43,613 nt of DNA from Pseudomonadales bacterium. GTDB lineage: Bacteria > Pseudomonadota > Gammaproteobacteria > Pseudomonadales > Azotimanducaceae. The notes beneath the pieces were generated by a model. The model was not told the origin of the DNA. It searched no databases and was given only the letters and a program-made list of their open reading frames with translations. The stretch covers positions 20,527 through 64,139 of the forward strand of contig JAGWBM010000002.1 of the NCBI GenBank assembly GCA_021295895.1, read 5' to 3'. Shown piece by piece: positions 1 to 10,865 of this stretch (the first letter of the stretch is position 1; each line of letters opens with the position of its first letter). A program made the translations under genes and the position numbers.

Positions 1-53
1 ATGCTTACACTCAGGTTGCAAGTGGAACCACGCATCGGACCGCTCTTGAACGG

Positions 54-69
54 CTCGCGTACTCGCGAG
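54..69 (-). terminator. Possible hairpin downstream of infA
   Basis: A perfect 6-bp inverted repeat, CTCGCG and CGCGAG around a TACT loop, lies just past the infA stop codon. No T-run follows on the minus strand, so it could end transcription only weakly or stabilise a 3' end. Nothing else is seen in the first 74 bases. Confidence 0.25.
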
Positions 70-74
70 ACGCG

Positions 75-293
75 CTAGCGTTCGCGGAAGGTTATTCGCC
101 CCTTGGTCAGATCATACGGCGTCAGTTCCACTTTGACGCGGTCTCCGGTCAGAATGCGGATGTAGTTCTTTCGCATCTTTCCCGAGATGTGAGCAGTGAC
201 CTTGTGACCGTTGTCCAGTTCCACGCGGAACATGGTGTTGGGTAGGGTGTCGACGACGACCCCTTCCATTTCGATCTGTTCTTCTTTTGCCAT
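75..293 (-). CDS. infA: Translation initiation factor IF-1
   Basis: This 72-residue protein is a full-length IF-1, a single OB-fold protein that binds the ribosomal A site and works with IF-2 and IF-3 in start-codon selection. It starts [11 protein letters not shown] and keeps the family blocks [32 protein letters not shown] and [17 protein letters not shown]. The length equals the usual 72 residues. It lies 63 bp downstream of aat on the same strand, the infA-aat pairing also seen in E. coli and Pseudomonas. The ATG start is fixed by the conserved N-terminus. There is little doubt about the call. Confidence 0.98.
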   Translation of the reverse strand: MAKEEQIEMEGVVVDTLPNTMFRVELDNGHKVTAHISGKMRKNYIRILTGDRVKVELTPYDLTKGRITFRER

Positions 294-356
294 TCGTCCT
301 GATCAGTCGACCTGTCCAAGCGTTCCAAACCGGCGGAATTTAACCATTTGGGGCCA

Positions 357-1064
357 CTAATCGCTACCACCGGATAATGTAGCGCTATCGTCGAAGGACC
401 AACGGCCCTGCCGATCCGGATAGCGCTGATTGGCCGCCACCAGTTCCAGGAAGGTGCGCCGAGGCATTTCCCGGGCGCCGAGGGATGCGAGGTGCTCGGT
501 CGGGATCTGGCAGTCGATCAGGGTGAAATCCCAAGCGGCCAACTGACCCGCCAAGTGCGCGAGGGCCACCTTGGAGGCGTCGGCGACCCGACTGAACATC
601 GACTCGCCGAAGAACATGCGGCCCAGCGAGACACCGTATAGTCCCCCCACGAGATCGTCGCCCCACCATGTCTCCACGGAGTGTGCGAGACCGAGTTCGT
701 GGAGTTGCTGATACGCGGCCCGCATCCGCCGCGTGATCCACGTGCCGCCACTATCGGCGCGCGGTTCGGCGCAGGCAGCGGCCACCTCGCGAAACGCCGC
801 ATCGGCGGTCACCCGGAACGTTCCCGAGCGGATTCGTTTCGCGAGGCTCTTGGAGACGTGCATGTCGGCAGGCGCCATGACCGCCCGGGGATCGGGCGAC
901 CACCACAATACGGGTTCGGCATCGTCGTCGAACCACGGGAATATCCCGTGGGAATACGCGTCGATCAGTAGTGGCGGCGTGAGTTCGGTACCGTAGGCGA
1001 CCAAGCCTTCGCGCGAGGCCCGGTTCGGGTCCGGGAAGGCGGATTGCGAAAACGCGCTCACCAC
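357..1064 (-). CDS. aat: Leucyl/phenylalanyl-tRNA--protein transferase
   Basis: The 235-residue product matches Aat, which transfers Leu or Phe from aminoacyl-tRNA to the N-terminal Arg or Lys of proteins and so marks them for ClpAP through the N-degron pathway. Family blocks seen are LLIDAYSHGIFPWF and PVLWWSPDPRAVM near residues 30-60, the GGTWITRRMRAAYQQLHELG helix, SVETWWGDDLVGGLYGVSLGRMFFGESMFS in the middle, and DCQIPTEHLASLGAREMPR near the C-terminus. The GNAT-like fold makes it a cytosolic enzyme. It sits between trxB and infA. The arginyl-transferase gene (ate) that Pseudomonas has between aat and infA is absent here. Confidence 0.96.
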   Translation of the reverse strand: MVSAFSQSAFPDPNRASREGLVAYGTELTPPLLIDAYSHGIFPWFDDDAEPVLWWSPDPRAVMAPADMHVSKSLAKRIRSGTFRVTADAAFREVAAACAEPRADSGGTWITRRMRAAYQQLHELGLAHSVETWWGDDLVGGLYGVSLGRMFFGESMFSRVADASKVALAHLAGQLAAWDFTLIDCQIPTEHLASLGAREMPRRTFLELVAANQRYPDRQGRWSFDDSATLSGGSD

Positions 1065-1132
1065 CGATGCCGGGAGCGGTGCGAACTCGTGTGCCGCTTC
1101 GGAAATGACATGCCGAGAGCTGCGCTAGGCCG

Positions 1133-2384
<1,252 letters not shown>

Positions 2385-2550
2385 CGCCGGATTGGCTCGC
2401 GACCTCACAAACGCGCCAATGATACGCACCGTAAGCCGCGAGCCAAGGGGCACGTCGGGTCCCAATTCCGGGTCGGTACGAGCGTTGTACCCGTTGAAGG
2501 GACGGGCTATTATCGCGGCGTTTTTGGGTGAAACGGATTTCCCCAGACTG

Positions 2551-4863
2551 ATGCCTGCGCCAGCGAACGTCCTACCGTTCCGCGAAATCGGCCTCGTGAC
2601 CGCTTTGGCGCTGGCCGTCTACGTGTTCCTCGCACTCGGTTCCCATTCCCCGAGCGACCCGGCCTGGACCGTCGCCGGTTCGGATCTCGCCGTGAAGAAC
2701 CTGGTTGGCAAGAGCGGCGCCTGGACAGCGGACATCGTGTTGTACGCGTTCGGCTTTGGCGCCTACCTCCTGCCGGTGTGTCTAGTGGTGGCGACGGTGC
2801 CCCTGTTCCGCCACCACCGTCGCGTTCCGTGGTCCTGGGCCGAAGCACCGGTTCGAGGCGGCGGTTTCGTCGCGGTGCTGATCGCCACTTGCTTGTTGAT
2901 GCGGTTGCACATCCGGGTGGGCGAGGCCATGCCCGCCAGCGCTGGTGGCGCTCTGGGCGACAGCATCGCGAGCCTGGGTCTGCCGCTGTTGAATGTACCG
3001 GGGCTCACGCTGTGCGCGTTGGCGGTATTCGCCACGGGCACCCAAGCCATGCTGAGCTACTCCTGGCTGAACGTGCTCGAGCATGTTGGCCGGGGCGTAT
3101 ACGCCGTCGCCGGTGGCGTCCGGGTCGGGGCCGCCTTCCTCGCACGTGGGATGGCACGGGGTGCCGTATCGCTGAAGCCGGCCAACGCGAACGAGCCCCG
3201 ACCCGTGGTGAAGAATCCCCGCAAACGACGCACGAAGGCCGCCAAACGTCGCACGGAACCGGGCATCGCGACGGCGGGGAAAGCGACGCCGAAACGTGCG
3301 GCAACCACCATCGAAACCCCGACCAAGCGCAAAGAACCGGGGTATCAGCCCCGCATGTTCGACATGAAGACCGCGTTAGAACTTCCGGACCTCGACCTCC
3401 TCGAGGACTACGATCCCTCGGTGAGCGGCGGTTTCACGAAGGACTCCCTGACCAGGATGGCACGCGATCTCGAGCGAAATCTGGCCGAGTTCGGCGTTGA
3501 CGCCAAGGTCAAGTCTGTATTACCCGGGCCTGTTGTGACGCGTTTCGAACTGGAACCGGCACCCGGCATCAAGGTGAGCAAGATCACCAGCCTCGTCAAG
3601 GATCTCGCGCGTTCGCTGGCGGTGATCAGCGTCCGGGTCGTCGAGGTGATCCCGGGCAAGTCCTACGTCGGCATCGAGATACCCAACGAACAGCGTGAAG
3701 TGGTACGTCTGAAGGAGATTCTGAACTCCGCCGAATACCGCGATGCCAACACCGCATTGACGCTCGCGCTCGGAAAGGACATCGCGGGGACGCCGGTGAT
3801 GGCCGACATCGGTCGAATGCCGCACTTGCTCGTGGCGGGTACGACCGGTTCGGGCAAGTCGGTCGGCATCAACGCGATGCTCCTGTCGATGCTCTACAAG
3901 GCGACGCCGGAGCAACTGCGGCTCATCCTCGTCGACCCGAAGATGCTGGAACTGTCGGTCTACGACGGCATCCCGCACCTGCTGACACCCGTCGTGACGG
4001 ATATGAAGGATGCGGCGCAAGCGCTCAATTGGTGCATCGCCGAAATGGAGCGACGCTACCAGCTAATGGCGGCACTCGGTGTACGCAACATCACCGGCTA
4101 CAACCGGCGCATCGACGAGGGTCGGAGCATCGGCAAGCCCGTCCTCGATCCGCTTTGGCCCGATGACCCCGAGGCGGTTGGCGATCCGGCCCCCGCGTTG
4201 ACCCGGTTGCCATTCATCGTGGTTGTCATCGACGAGTTCGCCGACATGATGATGATCGTCGGCAAGAAGGTCGAACAGCTGATCGCCCGCTTGGCGCAGA
4301 AGGCGAGGGCAGCGGGCATCCACCTGGTGCTCGCGACCCAACGCCCCTCCGTGAATGTGGTCACCGGCCTCATCAAGGCGAATATCCCGGCTCGCATATC
4401 GTTCCAGGTGTCCAGTTCGGTGGACTCCCGTACGGTTCTCGACCAAGGCGGCGCCGAGCAGTTGCTTGGCTATGGGGATATGCTGTTCCTTCCTCCCGGC
4501 ACCAGCATGCCCACGCGTGTTCATGGTGCCTTCGTATCCGATGAGGAGGTCGTTGCCGTCACAAACGATTGGAAGCAGCGCGGCCAACCGGAGTACGTCA
4601 CCGACGTACTCGGCGGCGTCGACCTCGACGTACCCGGTACGGTGGATATCGGCGGGGACTCCGTCGAACCGCTCTACGAAGAGGCCTTGGCCTTCGTGCA
4701 GGACTCCGGTCGCGCGTCGATCTCGGCCGTGCAGAGAAAGCTCCGCATCGGCTACAACCGGGCCGCGCGGCTGATCGAACAGATGGAGGAGGCGGGCGTC
4801 GTATCCGCGATGAACAGCAACGGTAGCCGCGAAGTGCTGGTCTCCCCGGGCAGAGCCGAGTGA
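2551..4863 (+). CDS. ftsK: DNA translocase FtsK
   Basis: FtsK is the septum-anchored ATPase that pumps chromosome termini and activates XerCD at dif. This 770-residue copy has about four N-terminal membrane segments (residues about 10-205), a short basic Pro/Lys-rich linker, the alpha-beta motor and the winged-helix gamma domain. The Walker A motif is GTTGSGKS near residue 430, Walker B is [13 protein letters not shown], and the [20 protein letters not shown] block is intact. The gamma domain is represented by [26 protein letters not shown]. The linker is far shorter than the roughly 600-residue E. coli linker. ATG 2551 is chosen because an in-frame extension to 2314 reads back through the divergent small gene. 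lolA follows after 8 bp. Confidence 0.96.
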   Translation: MPAPANVLPFREIGLVTALALAVYVFLALGSHSPSDPAWTVAGSDLAVKNLVGKSGAWTADIVLYAFGFGAYLLPVCLVVATVPLFRHHRRVPWSWAEAPVRGGGFVAVLIATCLLMRLHIRVGEAMPASAGGALGDSIASLGLPLLNVPGLTLCALAVFATGTQAMLSYSWLNVLEHVGRGVYAVAGGVRVGAAFLARGMARGAVSLKPANANEPRPVVKNPRKRRTKAAKRRTEPGIATAGKATPKRAATTIETPTKRKEPGYQPRMFDMKTALELPDLDLLEDYDPSVSGGFTKDSLTRMARDLERNLAEFGVDAKVKSVLPGPVVTRFELEPAPGIKVSKITSLVKDLARSLAVISVRVVEVIPGKSYVGIEIPNEQREVVRLKEILNSAEYRDANTALTLALGKDIAGTPVMADIGRMPHLLVAGTTGSGKSVGINAMLLSMLYKATPEQLRLILVDPKMLELSVYDGIPHLLTPVVTDMKDAAQALNWCIAEMERRYQLMAALGVRNITGYNRRIDEGRSIGKPVLDPLWPDDPEAVGDPAPALTRLPFIVVVIDEFADMMMIVGKKVEQLIARLAQKARAAGIHLVLATQRPSVNVVTGLIKANIPARISFQVSSSVDSRTVLDQGGAEQLLGYGDMLFLPPGTSMPTRVHGAFVSDEEVVAVTNDWKQRGQPEYVTDVLGGVDLDVPGTVDIGGDSVEPLYEEALAFVQDSGRASISAVQRKLRIGYNRAARLIEQMEEAGVVSAMNSNGSREVLVSPGRAE

Positions 4864-4871
4864 TTTGATCC

Positions 4872-5552
4872 ATGGCGGCGGTACCAATCGGCGCGCCAAC
4901 AAGGAACTGGGCCGGCGCGCTGGTCCTCGTCGTTGCTGCTAGTCCGACCGCCGCCGATGGCGAGCGTCTCGCGGCGCTACTGGACGCGATGTCGAGTTAC
5001 CGGGCCGACTTCGAGCAAACCGTCGCAAGCCAGTTCGGCGAGGTCCTGCAGACCGCCACGGGAACCATGCATCTCGAGCGTCCGGGACGGCTCCGCTGGC
5101 GCGTCGACGAGCCGTATCCGCAACTGGTCGTCGCCGATGGCGAACATGTCTGGATTTATGACCCCGACCTTGAACAGGTCACCGTGCAGCCATTCGAGGA
5201 GACCGTCGAGGGAACCCCGGCGATGTTCCTCACCGACACCGGGATGCTCGAGCAGAACTTCCGGGTCCGGCTCGATTCCCCGACGGGGGAGTCGGTCAAG
5301 CGCTTCGTGCTGTCGCCCCGCGACCCGCAATCGAGGTCGCTGTTCCGTACGATCACGCTGACCTTCTCGGCGGAGGGCCTGTTGACCCAACTCGACATCG
5401 TGGACGATCTGGACCAGAAAACGGGCATGGTGTTTCGTCACGGTCAAGCGAACCCGGTGCTAGAATCGGGACTCTTCGAATTCGAGGTACCGGCAGGGGT
5501 CGATGTCATCGGGAATATCCCAGACGACGTCCCAGCCGAGCCTGCCGCTTGA
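4872..5552 (+). CDS. lolA: Outer-membrane lipoprotein carrier protein LolA
   Basis: LolA takes lipoproteins from LolCDE at the inner membrane and carries them across the periplasm to LolB. The 226-residue product has a weak signal peptide (Trp-Ala-Gly-Ala-Leu-Val-Leu core, likely cleavage near SPTAA/DG at about residue 29). The LolA beta-barrel blocks follow: SSYRADFEQTVASQFGEVLQTATG, PGRLRWRVDEPYPQLVVADGEHVWIYDPDLEQVTVQP and the later QTRSLF-like segment. It follows ftsK by 8 bp as in E. coli and overlaps the rarA start by 50 bp, so ftsK-lolA-rarA is probably one operon. The family has little sequence motif content, but position and fold blocks agree. Confidence 0.93.
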   Translation: MAAVPIGAPTRNWAGALVLVVAASPTAADGERLAALLDAMSSYRADFEQTVASQFGEVLQTATGTMHLERPGRLRWRVDEPYPQLVVADGEHVWIYDPDLEQVTVQPFEETVEGTPAMFLTDTGMLEQNFRVRLDSPTGESVKRFVLSPRDPQSRSLFRTITLTFSAEGLLTQLDIVDDLDQKTGMVFRHGQANPVLESGLFEFEVPAGVDVIGNIPDDVPAEPAA

Positions 5553-6882
5553 CCGGGCGCTAAGCCGGGAAAGTACGGCCAGCCAACCGTTGGCGGACCG
5601 CATGCGTCCGCGCACGCTGGCCGATTTCGTGGGACAGGAACACCTTCTTGACCAGGGACGGCCGCTGCGCGAACTGGCGGAGGCAGGGGTCGTCCACTCG
5701 ATGATCCTATGGGGTCCACCGGGCACGGGAAAGACCACGCTAGCTCGGCTGCTTTCGGACGCTGCGGGAACCGTCTGGCGCAGCCTATCGGCCGTGCTGG
5801 CCGGCATACGCGACGTGCGGGAGGCGATCGCCGAGGCGCAGTCGTTTCCCGACCGCCGAACCGTGTTGTTCATCGACGAGGTGCACCGCTTCAACAAGGC
5901 CCAACAGGACGCCTTCCTGCCGCACGTCGAGCGGGGAACGGTCACCTTCATCGGCGCAACCACCGAGAATCCCTCTTTCGAGGTCAACGCAGCGCTGTTG
6001 TCGCGGTCGCGGGTATACGTCTTGAGACCGTTGACCGAGGCCCACATCGCAACCCTCGTGCGGCGAGCCGCGGCGCTGGAACTCGACGTCGAACTGTACC
6101 CGGATGCCGTACGCGAGCTGCAGGCGGTTGCCGACGGCGATGCGAGGCGTGCCCTCAACACCTTGGAAGTGGCGGTTCAACTCGGGTCCGGAACGGTGCA
6201 AGCGGACCATGTCCTGGAAGCAAGCGGGCAGAGCTACCGCCGCTTCGACAAGGGTGGTGATGCCTTCTACGATCAAATCTCGGCGTTGCACAAGGCAGTG
6301 CGCGGCAGTGCACCTGACGCGGCATTGTATTGGCTGGCGCGAATGCTCGATGGGGGTTGCGATCCACTCTACGTGGCCCGCCGCCTCGTACGCATGGCCA
6401 GCGAAGACATCGGCAATGCGGACCCCCGCGGATTGCAGTTGTCGGTGGATGCCTGGGACGCGTACCGGCGACTCGGTTCGCCGGAAGGCGAATTGGCACT
6501 TGCCCAAGCTGTGCTGTATCTGGCCAGCGTGCCCAAGAGCAATGCCGTCGAAGCGGCCTTCAATGCGGCCATGGCCTATGTGCGCGAGAGTCCTACGCAT
6601 CCCGTACCCCTGCGTTTCCGCAACGCACGCACGGCACTGATGGACAAGCTCGGCCATGGCAAGGATTACCGCTACGCCCATGACGAGCACGACGCCTACG
6701 CCGCCGGCGAACGCTACTTTCCGGACGAGATGCCCGACGTGGTCTTCTACGAGCCCACCGACCGGGGCATCGAGGGACGCATAGCGGAGCGTCTTGCAGG
6801 CCTCAAGGATCGGGATCGGAGGACACGCTCGACATCCGAGACGCCGACGCGTCAAGGCGGGCGGGAAAATTCAGAACCCTAG
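5503..6882 (+). CDS. rarA: Replication-associated recombination protein A (RarA/MgsA)
   Basis: RarA is an AAA+ ATPase of the clamp-loader group that acts at stalled forks and single-strand ends. The 459-residue product (E. coli 447) has QPLADRMRPRTLADFVGQEHLL at the N-terminus, Walker A GPPGTGKTT near residue 72, Walker B LFIDEVHRFNKAQQDAF, sensor region FIGATTENPSFEVNAALLSRSRVY, and the C-terminal tetramerisation blocks SALHKAVRGSAPDAALYWLARML and YAHDEHDAYAAGERYFPDEM. Starting at ATG 5503 gives about 30 residues before the first conserved block, similar to E. coli, and makes a 50-bp overlap with lolA. An in-frame ATG at 5602 is too late. Confidence 0.96.
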   Translation: MSSGISQTTSQPSLPLDRALSRESTASQPLADRMRPRTLADFVGQEHLLDQGRPLRELAEAGVVHSMILWGPPGTGKTTLARLLSDAAGTVWRSLSAVLAGIRDVREAIAEAQSFPDRRTVLFIDEVHRFNKAQQDAFLPHVERGTVTFIGATTENPSFEVNAALLSRSRVYVLRPLTEAHIATLVRRAAALELDVELYPDAVRELQAVADGDARRALNTLEVAVQLGSGTVQADHVLEASGQSYRRFDKGGDAFYDQISALHKAVRGSAPDAALYWLARMLDGGCDPLYVARRLVRMASEDIGNADPRGLQLSVDAWDAYRRLGSPEGELALAQAVLYLASVPKSNAVEAAFNAAMAYVRESPTHPVPLRFRNARTALMDKLGHGKDYRYAHDEHDAYAAGERYFPDEMPDVVFYEPTDRGIEGRIAERLAGLKDRDRRTRSTSETPTRQGGRENSEP

Positions 6883-7032
6883 CAGCCTGTCGGACTTGAC
6901 GGCGAGAGCCGCGAAGACCGACGGGGTTTAGGACGGCTTGGGCTGGGCCAACGTCCGGGGACGCAACACGCCAGCCGTCCGAAGCACCACCGGGACGGGA
7001 GAGCGTGTGAGAGTACGAGGATGTGCTGCCTT

Positions 7033-7075
7033 ATATAGCTATATGATTCAGTTTTCTGAATAGAACCAGCGTTCT
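7033..7075. repeat. Three consecutive small palindromes upstream of crcB
   Basis: Within an AT-rich patch of the 275-bp rarA-crcB gap there are three perfect inverted repeats nearly end to end: the 12-bp self-complementary ATATAGCTATAT (7033-7044), ATTCAG/CTGAAT around TTTT (7046-7061) and AGAAC/GTTCT around CAGC (7062-7075). They begin 151 bp after the rarA stop and end 82 bp before the crcB start. They could be a terminator cluster or operators for the crcB-serS-cysG transcript. The rest of the gap holds no ORF or known motif that I can see. Confidence 0.5.
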
Positions 7076-7157
7076 CTAACATAAGTTCATTTGTGACGCG
7101 ACACACTAACGCCTTAGACTGCGCGTCCTTCGACACGGGGCAAACCAAGGGGCCCGA

Positions 7158-7526
7158 ATGAAGACTATCCTGTGGGTTGCTACCGGCGGCGCTTGCGGTG
7201 CCGTTTTGCGCTACTGCGTACAGGCACTGACCTCGGGAGCCGAGTTTCCCTGGGGAACGCTGTTCGTCAATACCGCTGGCTGTCTGGCCATAGGGTTGGT
7301 GATCGGCAGCTTCGCCGGCGCCGCGTGGTTCGAGACCGTGGGACGACCACTTTTTGTGGCTGGCGTGCTCGGCGCATTCACGACGTTCTCGGCGTTCTCG
7401 GTCGACGCCGTGCTGTTGTGGGAACAAGGTCGGCTTGTTTCCGCCATTTCATACGTGGTCTCGAGCGTGGGGTGCTGTCTCGTCGCCGCCGCAGTGGGCT
7501 ACCGGGTCGCAGGAGGACTGACATGA
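7158..7526 (+). CDS. crcB: Fluoride ion channel CrcB/Fluc
   Basis: This 122-residue inner-membrane protein has four hydrophobic helices and the Fluc motifs: [10 protein letters not shown] in helix 1, [15 protein letters not shown] in helix 2 and the helix-3 break [17 protein letters not shown], which carries the Phe/Ser residues lining the fluoride path. It works as an antiparallel dimer that lets fluoride leave the cell. The length is normal. Its TGA overlaps the serS ATG in an ATGA junction. I do not see the conserved fluoride-riboswitch sequence upstream. The same rarA-crcB-serS arrangement is common in gammaproteobacteria. Confidence 0.95.
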   Translation: MKTILWVATGGACGAVLRYCVQALTSGAEFPWGTLFVNTAGCLAIGLVIGSFAGAAWFETVGRPLFVAGVLGAFTTFSAFSVDAVLLWEQGRLVSAISYVVSSVGCCLVAAAVGYRVAGGLT

Positions 7527-8794
7527 TCGATCCTCGCCGGCTCCGGCTGGAGATCCGGGCAATCGCCGACCGCCTTCGGCAGAGGGGCATCGACCTCGAT
7601 GTGGGGCGTTTCCAAGCCCTCGAAGCGCGTCGCAAGCAACTGCAGGACGAGGTCGAACAGTTGCGCAGCCAGCGCCGACAGGCATCGAAGCGGATTGGGG
7701 AAGCCAAGGCCGCGGGGGAGGATATCGCGCCACTCGTCGCGGCGGTGGGCGACATGGGTGGTCGCTTGGCCGATGTCGCGAAGGATTTTGACGCGGTTCG
7801 CGATGAACTGGACGAGTTCGTCAAGGGTCTCCCGAATACGCCGGATGACAGCGTCCCCCCGGGTCGGGACGAGGCGGACAACGTCGAGCTACGACGCTGG
7901 CTGGAACCGTCCGGCTTCAACTTCGAGCCACGGGATCATGTCTCGCTAGCGGCGACATCTCTCGACCTCGAAGCGGCGGCCAAGATCGCGGGCTCGCGGT
8001 TCTCGGTGCTTCGAGGCCCTCTCGCCAGGCTGCATCGCGCCATCACCCAATTCATGATCGATACGCATGTCCGGGAGCACGGCTACGAGGAGGTCTACGT
8101 ACCCTACGTCGTGGACCGGCACACCCTGGTGGGAACGGGGCAACTCCCCAAGTTCGAGGACGATCTGTTCGCCATCGAGGGTGAACGCGATCAGTTCCTG
8201 ATCCCCACGGCCGAGGTACCCGTAACGAATCTAGTCCGGGACAGCATCCTCGACGCCGCGGAACTCCCGCTGCGTTTCGTGGCGCACACGCCCTGTTTCC
8301 GTAGCGAGGCCGGCAACTACGGCAAGGACACCCACGGGATCTTCCGACAACACCAGTTTGAGAAAGTGGAGCTGGTACAAATCGTCCATCCCGAGGAGTC
8401 CTGGGGCGCGCTGGACGAACTAACGACGCATGCCGAGACGATTCTGCGCAAGCTGGAGCTGCCCTACCGAGCGGTCGCGTTGTGCGCTGGCGACCTCGGC
8501 TTCGCCGCCGCGAAGACCATCGACCTCGAGGTCTGGCTGCCAGCCGAGGGCAGGTACCGCGAGATATCCTCCTGCAGCAACTTCCTCGACTTCCAGGCCC
8601 GGCGGATGCTCGCCCGCTACCGGGATCCGGAAACGGGTCGACCGGACTACGTGCACACCCTGAATGGCTCGGGTTTGGCGGTCGGGCGTACGCTGATTGC
8701 GCTCTTGGAGAATTACCAGGACGGTGCCGGTGGGGTCCACGTTCCGGATGCGTTGCGCGACTACATGGGCGGCAGCACGCGGCTCGACCTGTGA
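7523..8794 (+). CDS. serS: Serine--tRNA ligase
   Basis: SerRS charges tRNA-Ser (and tRNA-Sec) with serine. The 423-residue product has the N-terminal long antiparallel coiled-coil arm (about residues 28-105, with [24 protein letters not shown] and a returning helix). The class II core follows, with motif 2 [25 protein letters not shown] and motif 3 [21 protein letters not shown]. The ATG at 7523 lies in an ATGA overlap with crcB, with AGGAGG about 6 bases upstream; the Met-Ile-Asp-Pro start is typical for SerRS. Its TGA overlaps the cysG GTG start. Confidence 0.97.
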   Translation: MIDPRRLRLEIRAIADRLRQRGIDLDVGRFQALEARRKQLQDEVEQLRSQRRQASKRIGEAKAAGEDIAPLVAAVGDMGGRLADVAKDFDAVRDELDEFVKGLPNTPDDSVPPGRDEADNVELRRWLEPSGFNFEPRDHVSLAATSLDLEAAAKIAGSRFSVLRGPLARLHRAITQFMIDTHVREHGYEEVYVPYVVDRHTLVGTGQLPKFEDDLFAIEGERDQFLIPTAEVPVTNLVRDSILDAAELPLRFVAHTPCFRSEAGNYGKDTHGIFRQHQFEKVELVQIVHPEESWGALDELTTHAETILRKLELPYRAVALCAGDLGFAAAKTIDLEVWLPAEGRYREISSCSNFLDFQARRMLARYRDPETGRPDYVHTLNGSGLAVGRTLIALLENYQDGAGGVHVPDALRDYMGGSTRLDL

Positions 8795-10158
8795 ACACGC
8801 TTGTGCTGGCGCTCAAGCTCGCCAATCAACCATGCTTGGTGGTTGGTGGTGGGGAAGTGGCGCGGCGCAAGATCGACGCCCTGCTGGGTACCGAGGCGCG
8901 GATCACGGTCGTGGCGAAGTCCGTGTCGGGGGAGGTCCGGGACCGGTGCCTCTCGGTCGGGATTCCCACCCACGAGCGAGAGTTTCGGAACGACGATGTC
9001 TCCGGGCAACTTCTCGTCGTCGCAGCCACCGGCGATTCGGCTGTCAACCGGGCCGTACAACGCGCGTGCGAAGAACACCGGGTCTTGGTGAACTGCGTAG
9101 ACGATGCGGAACACTCCACCGCGCAGTTTCCCGCCATTGTGAATCGCGGACCCGTCACGGTGGGAATCTCAACCCAAGGCACGTCGCCCACCCTGGCGCG
9201 GCGCCTACGTGAACAGATCGAAGCCCTGTTGCCCGACAGCGTGGGCCCATTGGCGTCATACCTCGGGAGTCGCCGGGGCCGCGTCAAGGAAGCGCTTCCG
9301 GAGCCGCGCGCCCGGCAGAAATTCTGGGACGACGCCTTGGACTCGGTGTTGGTGGATCTCATCGCCGAGGGTCATCTCGATCGCGCCGACGAGCATTTGT
9401 CGCGGAGGCTGACGAAACCGGCGAAATCCGGGATCGTCTCACTTGTCGGTGCCGGGCCCGGCGATCCCGACTTGATGACGCTCAAGGCCTTGCACCGGTT
9501 ACAGCGGGCGGACGTGGTCTACCACGACAAGCTGGTCGGGGCCGGTGTGCTCGACCGGTGTCGACGCGACTCCCGCAGGGTCGATGTGGGTAGGCGCTCC
9601 GGGGATCCGGGCAACGCGGCGGCTCGTCAGGCATCGATCAACGAGCGGCTCGCCGCGGACGCGGGACAAGGCCTGCGAGTTGTTCGCCTGAAGGGAGGAG
9701 ATCCCCTGGTCTTCGGCCGGGGAGGCGAGGAGATCGAGTCGCTCGTCGAGCGCGGAGTTCCCTTCGAAATCGTTCCCGGGGTCACCGCCGGTCTGGGGTG
9801 CGCAGCCATTGCCGGCATACCCCTGACACATCGCGAATGGGCCCAATCGGTGCGATTCGTCACCGCGCAGGTTCATCGCGGGACGGCTCCCGACTGGCCG
9901 GAACTCGCCAAACCCGATCAGACGTTGGTTGTCTACATGGGGCTCAATGGCCTCGAAAAGCTCTGTTATCGATTGGTGCAGGTTGGTGCCGACCCCACGA
10001 CCCCGGCCGTGGTGATATCCCGCGCCACGCTACCCGGGGAACGAATCGTACCGGGTACCATCGAGAATCTAGGTGATCGGGTTCGAGCCGCCGCCCTTGA
10101 TGGGCCTGTGACGACGATCATCGGACGTGTCGCTTCGTTCGCGCGAACCGATTCCTAA
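8791..10158 (+). CDS. cysG: Siroheme synthase CysG (trifunctional)
   Basis: CysG turns uroporphyrinogen III into siroheme for sulfite and nitrite reductases. The 455-residue product (E. coli 457) has the N-terminal NAD-dependent dehydrogenase/ferrochelatase half ([45 protein letters not shown]) and the C-terminal SAM-dependent methyltransferase half from about residue 213 ([59 protein letters not shown]). Two positions differ from E. coli CysG: the methyltransferase VGKR reads VGRR, and the SSGGTSP block reads STQGTSP. GTG 8791 is chosen from the GTGA overlap with serS and the match of residue 1 to E. coli. Confidence 0.95.
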   Translation: MNTLVLALKLANQPCLVVGGGEVARRKIDALLGTEARITVVAKSVSGEVRDRCLSVGIPTHEREFRNDDVSGQLLVVAATGDSAVNRAVQRACEEHRVLVNCVDDAEHSTAQFPAIVNRGPVTVGISTQGTSPTLARRLREQIEALLPDSVGPLASYLGSRRGRVKEALPEPRARQKFWDDALDSVLVDLIAEGHLDRADEHLSRRLTKPAKSGIVSLVGAGPGDPDLMTLKALHRLQRADVVYHDKLVGAGVLDRCRRDSRRVDVGRRSGDPGNAAARQASINERLAADAGQGLRVVRLKGGDPLVFGRGGEEIESLVERGVPFEIVPGVTAGLGCAAIAGIPLTHREWAQSVRFVTAQVHRGTAPDWPELAKPDQTLVVYMGLNGLEKLCYRLVQVGADPTTPAVVISRATLPGERIVPGTIENLGDRVRAAALDGPVTTIIGRVASFARTDS

Positions 10159-10208
10159 CGAGGCGCGCGCCGCTGGGGCGATGCACCGCCTCTCACACCG
10201 ACGAGACC

Positions 10209-10233
10209 GTAGGGGACGCCCTTGTGGCGTCCC
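10209..10233 (+). repeat. REP-like GTAG palindrome (forward)
   Basis: GTAG is followed by arm GGGACGCC, loop CTTGT and the perfectly complementary arm GGCGTCCC. It sits between the convergent cysG and tusB genes. The GTAG tetranucleotide next to a GC-rich stem matches the layout of REP elements recognised by RAYT transposases. Related copies occur elsewhere in the window. Confidence 0.8.
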
Positions 10234-10271
10234 GTTCGTTGACCCGGCAAGATGGAAACTGTTCAAGAACG

Positions 10272-10532
10272 CTACCGCCAGGTCACCGTTTTCGCGAAAT
10301 TGGCCACCCACTCGACGAAGCCGTCGTAGGTCAATACTTCGAGCCCGGCCATAGGCTCCAGGCCACGGCTCGCCGCGTCGTCCTTGAGAACGCCGAATCG
10401 AATCCCCGACCTCCCCGCGATACGGCGTGCGAAGACTCCGTCGCCGATGAGCAGCACGGCATCGCCATCGGATGCTGCCAGGAGGCAGGTCCGAGCTGCC
10501 TCCGGATTCGCCAGTAGGTGAAGGGCAGGCAC
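10272..10532 (-). CDS. tusB: Sulfurtransferase complex subunit TusB (DsrH family)
   Basis: The 86-residue protein has the DsrH/TusB pattern: MPALHLLAN at the start, then SDGDAVLLIGDGVFA, and LEVLTYDGFVEWVANFAKTVTW near the end. With TusC and TusD it forms a heterohexamer that relays persulfide sulfur to TusE for 2-thiouridine at tRNA position 34. It is the last gene of tusD-tusC-tusB, 3 bp after tusC. A GTAG palindrome lies just beyond its stop. A DsrEFH role in sulfur oxidation is possible in principle, but no dsrAB or dsrC is in the window, so the tRNA role is preferred. Confidence 0.85.
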   Translation of the reverse strand: MPALHLLANPEAARTCLLAASDGDAVLLIGDGVFARRIAGRSGIRFGVLKDDAASRGLEPMAGLEVLTYDGFVEWVANFAKTVTWR

Positions 10533-10535
10533 CGT

Positions 10536-10862
10536 TCAATCCGTCAACACGACATCGTGGTGCGCGATGAGTTCCCGGACGTCGCGGCGGCTCGCCGTAT
10601 GGACGCCCGAGGGGATGTCTTGGATATCGAGCCCCAGGCTAGTCATGCTCTCCTCGGCTACGTAGAGATCCTTGATGTCGTACGAAGACAGCGTCTTGAT
10701 GGGGGACTCTCGGGCGGCGAGTCCCAAGAGTTGATATACGCCCCGGTCGGCGAACAGGACGGATGTGGGCTGCTCGAATACCCCGGACACGAGCGTCACG
10801 TCGAAGAATTCGTCCGCAAGCACCCCCGGTGGTCGGCGGACAATGTAAAGGACGCGCTTCAC
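10536..10862 (-). CDS. tusC: Sulfurtransferase complex subunit TusC (DsrF family)
   Basis: The 108-residue product belongs to the DsrE/DsrF-like family: MKRVLYIVRRPPGV at the first strand, ALFADRGVYQLL-like text at VLFADRGVYQLLGL (residues about 36-49), and the C-terminal REDV-like RRDVRELIAHHDVVLTD. TusC is the non-catalytic structural subunit of the TusBCD relay. It lies 3 bp from tusD upstream and 3 bp from tusB downstream, so the three are co-transcribed. No signal peptide is seen; the protein is cytosolic. Confidence 0.88.
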   Translation of the reverse strand: MKRVLYIVRRPPGVLADEFFDVTLVSGVFEQPTSVLFADRGVYQLLGLAARESPIKTLSSYDIKDLYVAEESMTSLGLDIQDIPSGVHTASRRDVRELIAHHDVVLTD

Positions 10863-10865
10863 CGC

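Noticed and set aside
7076..7157. Fluoride riboswitch before crcB
   Set aside because: The conserved crcB-motif sequences are not visible; only simple palindromes are present further upstream.
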